DNA from: an uncultured bacterium
Lineage (GTDB): Bacteria > Bacillota > Clostridia > Lachnospirales > Lachnospiraceae
Direction of reading: 5' to 3'
NCBI GenBank assembly: GCA_947383005.1
Contig: CANDBT010000012.1
Location: forward strand, 41,186 to 105,185
Length of the DNA: 64,000 nt
Made by a program: the position numbers and the translations under genes. Positions 61,889 to 64,000 of this stretch are shown here, in pieces. Numbering within the stretch: the stretch's first letter is position 1; every line of letters begins with the position of its first letter. The notes under the pieces are model-generated. The model saw only the letters and a program-made list of their open reading frames with translations, was not told the DNA's origin and did not search any database.

Positions 61889-62241
61889 ATGGAGATTACA
61901 TACCATTGGGAAGGTGACTATCTGATTCTCGACCTCAAACTTTCGGATACAACGGAGTATCAGATCGGGAAGTATGGACGGATGAGGAAGCGTTTTTTAG
62001 AAGAAAACCACAGGGCATTTATTCGTATATGATTTTGTCAGAAACCTTATGGAAGCATCTTGCGAAGATTGATAAAGAATGTAATGAGATGATGGACAGG
62101 ATTGTAAGGCAGATGGCAAAGAAAGAGGGAGTGACGGAGCAGCTTAAATCCGATGACTGGCTCTGTTGGCTCCCAAAAATGAACAGCATTAGGAGCAGGG
62201 CGGAGGAAGTAGCGCTACATGGTCTGATATATTCCCTTTAA
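61889..62241 (+). pseudogene. TnpV-like transposon protein, frameshifted
   Basis: The frame from ATG 61889 begins MEITYHWEGDYLILDLKL and IGKYGRMRKRFLEE, the TnpV pattern of Clostridial mobilisable elements, but stops at about 62030. The next frame continues with YMILSETLWKHLAKIDKECN and KMNSIRSRAEEVALHGLIYS, the expected second half. One base is missing near 62010. In related elements TnpV lies just before the recombinase, as here; its role is unclear. Confidence 0.75.
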
Positions 62242-62282
62242 TGCTAAATCACCGAAAATCGTACAAGCTGTCGTTTGGTGAT

Positions 62283-62351
62283 ATATGCTCTAAATGACTT
62301 CTTAATCACGAGATTTTCTCATGGTTAGTGAAGAACCCATTTAGAGCATAT
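62283..62351 (+). repeat. Imperfect palindrome before the recombinase
   Basis: ATATGCTCTAAATG and CATTTAGAGCATAT are perfect 14-bp arms; the inner part (CTTAATCACGAG and CTCATGGTTAGTG) also pairs imperfectly, giving one long stem around ATTTT. It is 22 bases before the recombinase start and could control its expression or be part of the element end. Confidence 0.65.
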
Positions 62352-62373
62352 TTCATGTAAGGAGGCAGACGCT

Positions 62374-64000
62374 ATGACGAAAACCAAGATTACCCCGCTG
62401 TACGAGAGGCTCTCCCGTGACGATGAACTCCAAGGTGAGAGTAATTCCATCAGCAATCAAAAATCCATGTTGGAAGATTACGCCCGCCGCAACGGTTTTC
62501 CAAACCCGACCCATTTCACGGACGATGGAATCTCCGGAACCCGGTTCGACCGCCCCGGATTCACCGCCATGATGGAGGAAGTGGAGGCCGGGAACGTGGA
62601 GGCAATCATCATCAAAGACATGAGCCGCCTGGGACGTGACTATCTCAAAGTCGGCCAGGTCATGGAAATCCTGCGGCAGAGAGGTGTCCGGCTGATCGCC
62701 ATCAATGACGGAGTGGACAGCGCCAACGGAGAGAATGATTTTACCCCGTTCCTGAACATCATGTATGAATTTTACGCCAGAGATACCAGCCGCAAGATTA
62801 AATCCGTATTCAAGGCAAAAGGCATGAGCGGCAAGCACCTGACCGGCACGGTCATTTACGGCTACTTGTGGGACGAAAAGCGGGAACACTGGATTGTGGA
62901 CGAAGAAGCCGCTGACGTGGTGCGCCGGATATTCGCTATGACTTTGGAGGGATACGGCCCCTACCAGATTGCGAACCGGCTGTCACAGGAAAAGATTGAG
63001 ATACCTTCCCTGCACCTCTCCCATTACGGGGAGGGCGTGAATCAGTCCAAGACGTTTAAAGACCCTTATGGCTGGGGTTCTTCCACTATCGTCAATATCC
63101 TGAAAAAGCGTGAGTATTTAGGCCACACCATCAACTTCAAGACCCGCAAGCACTTCAAGGACAAGAAAAGCCACTACGTTGACGAAAATGAATGGGTAAT
63201 CTTTGAGGACACCCACGCCGCCATTATCGACCCGGAAACCTTTGAGAATGTGCAGAGAATCCGCTCCAATGTGAAGCGTTACCCGGACGGCTGGGGAGAA
63301 GCTGCCCCGCTCACCGGCCTGCTCTATTGTGCCGACTGCGGCGGCAAGATGTACGTCCACCGCACCAACAACGGCAAGCGTATCTCACAGTATACCTGCT
63401 CCCAATATAGCAAGGTTCCGGTTGGCGTCCTCTGTGCCACACAGCACCGAATCAACGAAAGCGCTGTCCTGACACTGGTTTCCGATATGCTCCGGGCGAT
63501 TGCGGAGTATTCCAGAAACGACCGGGCAGAGTTTATCAAAGCGGTTCAGGAAACCCAGGCCGAGCAGCAGGCCAGCGACATCACCAGAAAGCGGAAACGG
63601 CTGGCGGCGGCACAGAAACGAGCCGGGGAACTGGAAAAACTGATATGCAAGATTTATGAGGACAATGTGCTGGGCAAGCTGCCGGACGCAAGATATGCCG
63701 CCCTGGACGCACAGTACGCAAAGGAGCAGGAATCCCTTTCCGGCGAGATTGCCGAACTGGAAAAAGCAATCGACGGATATGAGCAGAGCCGGAAATCAGC
63801 GGAAAAATTTATCGCCCTTGTTGACAAGTACGAGAATTTTGACAACCTGACTACCACCATGCTGAATGAGTTTGTGGAGAAAATCCTTGTCCATGAGCGT
63901 GACCGGAAAGGCAGCATTGAAACCACGCAGGAGGTTGAGATTTACTTCAATTTTGTCGGAAGGTACATACCGCCCCACTTCGGGGAAGTGAACCTCACGC
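62374..64000 (+). CDS. Large serine recombinase (3' end outside window)
   Basis: This site-specific recombinase excises and inserts the mobile element to which it belongs. At least 542 codons are present and the frame is still open at the window end. The N-terminal resolvase domain has the catalytic serine in YERLSRDDE (Ser14), IIIKDMSRLGRDY and an FTPFLNIMYEFYA segment; then come the recombinase domain (YGYLWDEKREHWIV, YGWGSSTIVNILKKREYLG), a zinc ribbon (LYCADCGGKMY, TCSQY) and a coiled coil. It resembles TnpX/Tn4451-type enzymes. AAGGAGG precedes ATG 62374. Codon use is more GC-rich than the neighbours, in line with transfer. Confidence 0.93.
   Translation, partial: MTKTKITPLYERLSRDDELQGESNSISNQKSMLEDYARRNGFPNPTHFTDDGISGTRFDRPGFTAMMEEVEAGNVEAIIIKDMSRLGRDYLKVGQVMEILRQRGVRLIAINDGVDSANGENDFTPFLNIMYEFYARDTSRKIKSVFKAKGMSGKHLTGTVIYGYLWDEKREHWIVDEEAADVVRRIFAMTLEGYGPYQIANRLSQEKIEIPSLHLSHYGEGVNQSKTFKDPYGWGSSTIVNILKKREYLGHTINFKTRKHFKDKKSHYVDENEWVIFEDTHAAIIDPETFENVQRIRSNVKRYPDGWGEAAPLTGLLYCADCGGKMYVHRTNNGKRISQYTCSQYSKVPVGVLCATQHRINESAVLTLVSDMLRAIAEYSRNDRAEFIKAVQETQAEQQASDITRKRKRLAAAQKRAGELEKLICKIYEDNVLGKLPDARYAALDAQYAKEQESLSGEIAELEKAIDGYEQSRKSAEKFIALVDKYENFDNLTTTMLNEFVEKILVHERDRKGSIETTQEVEIYFNFVGRYIPPHFGEVNLT

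Overview
The window looks like a chromosomal segment of an anaerobic, endospore-forming Clostridia, most likely a Lachnospiraceae member. The evidence is gene content and order: spoIIAA-spoIIAB-sigF-spoVAA-AB-AC; gpr; prmA-rsmE-cysteine desulfurase-thiI; mtaB; ireB-ruvX-DUF1292-fur-rnj; an mltG-like gene with trmR and trhP; era; and nfnAB. Strong GGAGG ribosome sites with some GTG and TTG starts fit this. No tRNA or rRNA gene was seen. The species cannot be named from the sequence alone.

Layout. 1-7.4 kb: the 3' end of valS, folC, a TPR membrane protein, then the forespore sigma-F operon running into spoVAA-AB-AC. No spoVAD or spoVAE follows. 7.5-29.1 kb: a defence and mobile-DNA island. It holds a four-gene Wadjet (jetABCD) system, an eroded patch with an orphan antitoxin and two broken genes, an IS110-family element, a complete type I-C cas locus (cas3-5-8c-7-4-1-2), and a CRISPR array of 28 full repeats. 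The distal end of the array is cut off inside a 29th repeat and fused to a decayed IS1634-like transposase. 29.5-53.5 kb: core housekeeping genes (rpsT, gpr, translation and tRNA modification, RNase J, an M16 protease, era, a ThyX-like protein, nfnAB). 53.5-60.2 kb: a MATE exporter, two secreted proteins with choline-binding-type repeats, and an XRE regulator. 60.9-64 kb: a dihydrouridine synthase, then the left part of a mobile element (broken tnpV and a large serine recombinase running off the window).

How the parts work together. SpoIIAA, SpoIIAB and sigma F form the partner-switching unit that starts forespore transcription; the spoVA genes belong to the spore Ca-dipicolinate channel, and Gpr degrades spore coat-DNA proteins at germination. 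Wadjet acts on circular plasmid DNA and CRISPR on sequence-matched invaders, so the island carries two complementary defences. However, cas7 carries a single-base deletion in this sequence, so the Cascade complex may be inactive while the adaptation genes remain intact.

The most striking non-genic property is the density of short intergenic repeats. At least seven families recur on both strands, here called A (about 159 bp with inverted ends), B, C, D, E (including a 52-bp tandem array), F and G. They lie between genes of the same operon (spoIIAA/spoIIAB, jetC/jetD, trmR/trhP) and at places where expected gene blocks are absent. Three genes (cas7, the large choline-binding-type protein, tnpV) are each broken by a single-base shift. 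These could be real inactivation, phase variation or sequencing error.
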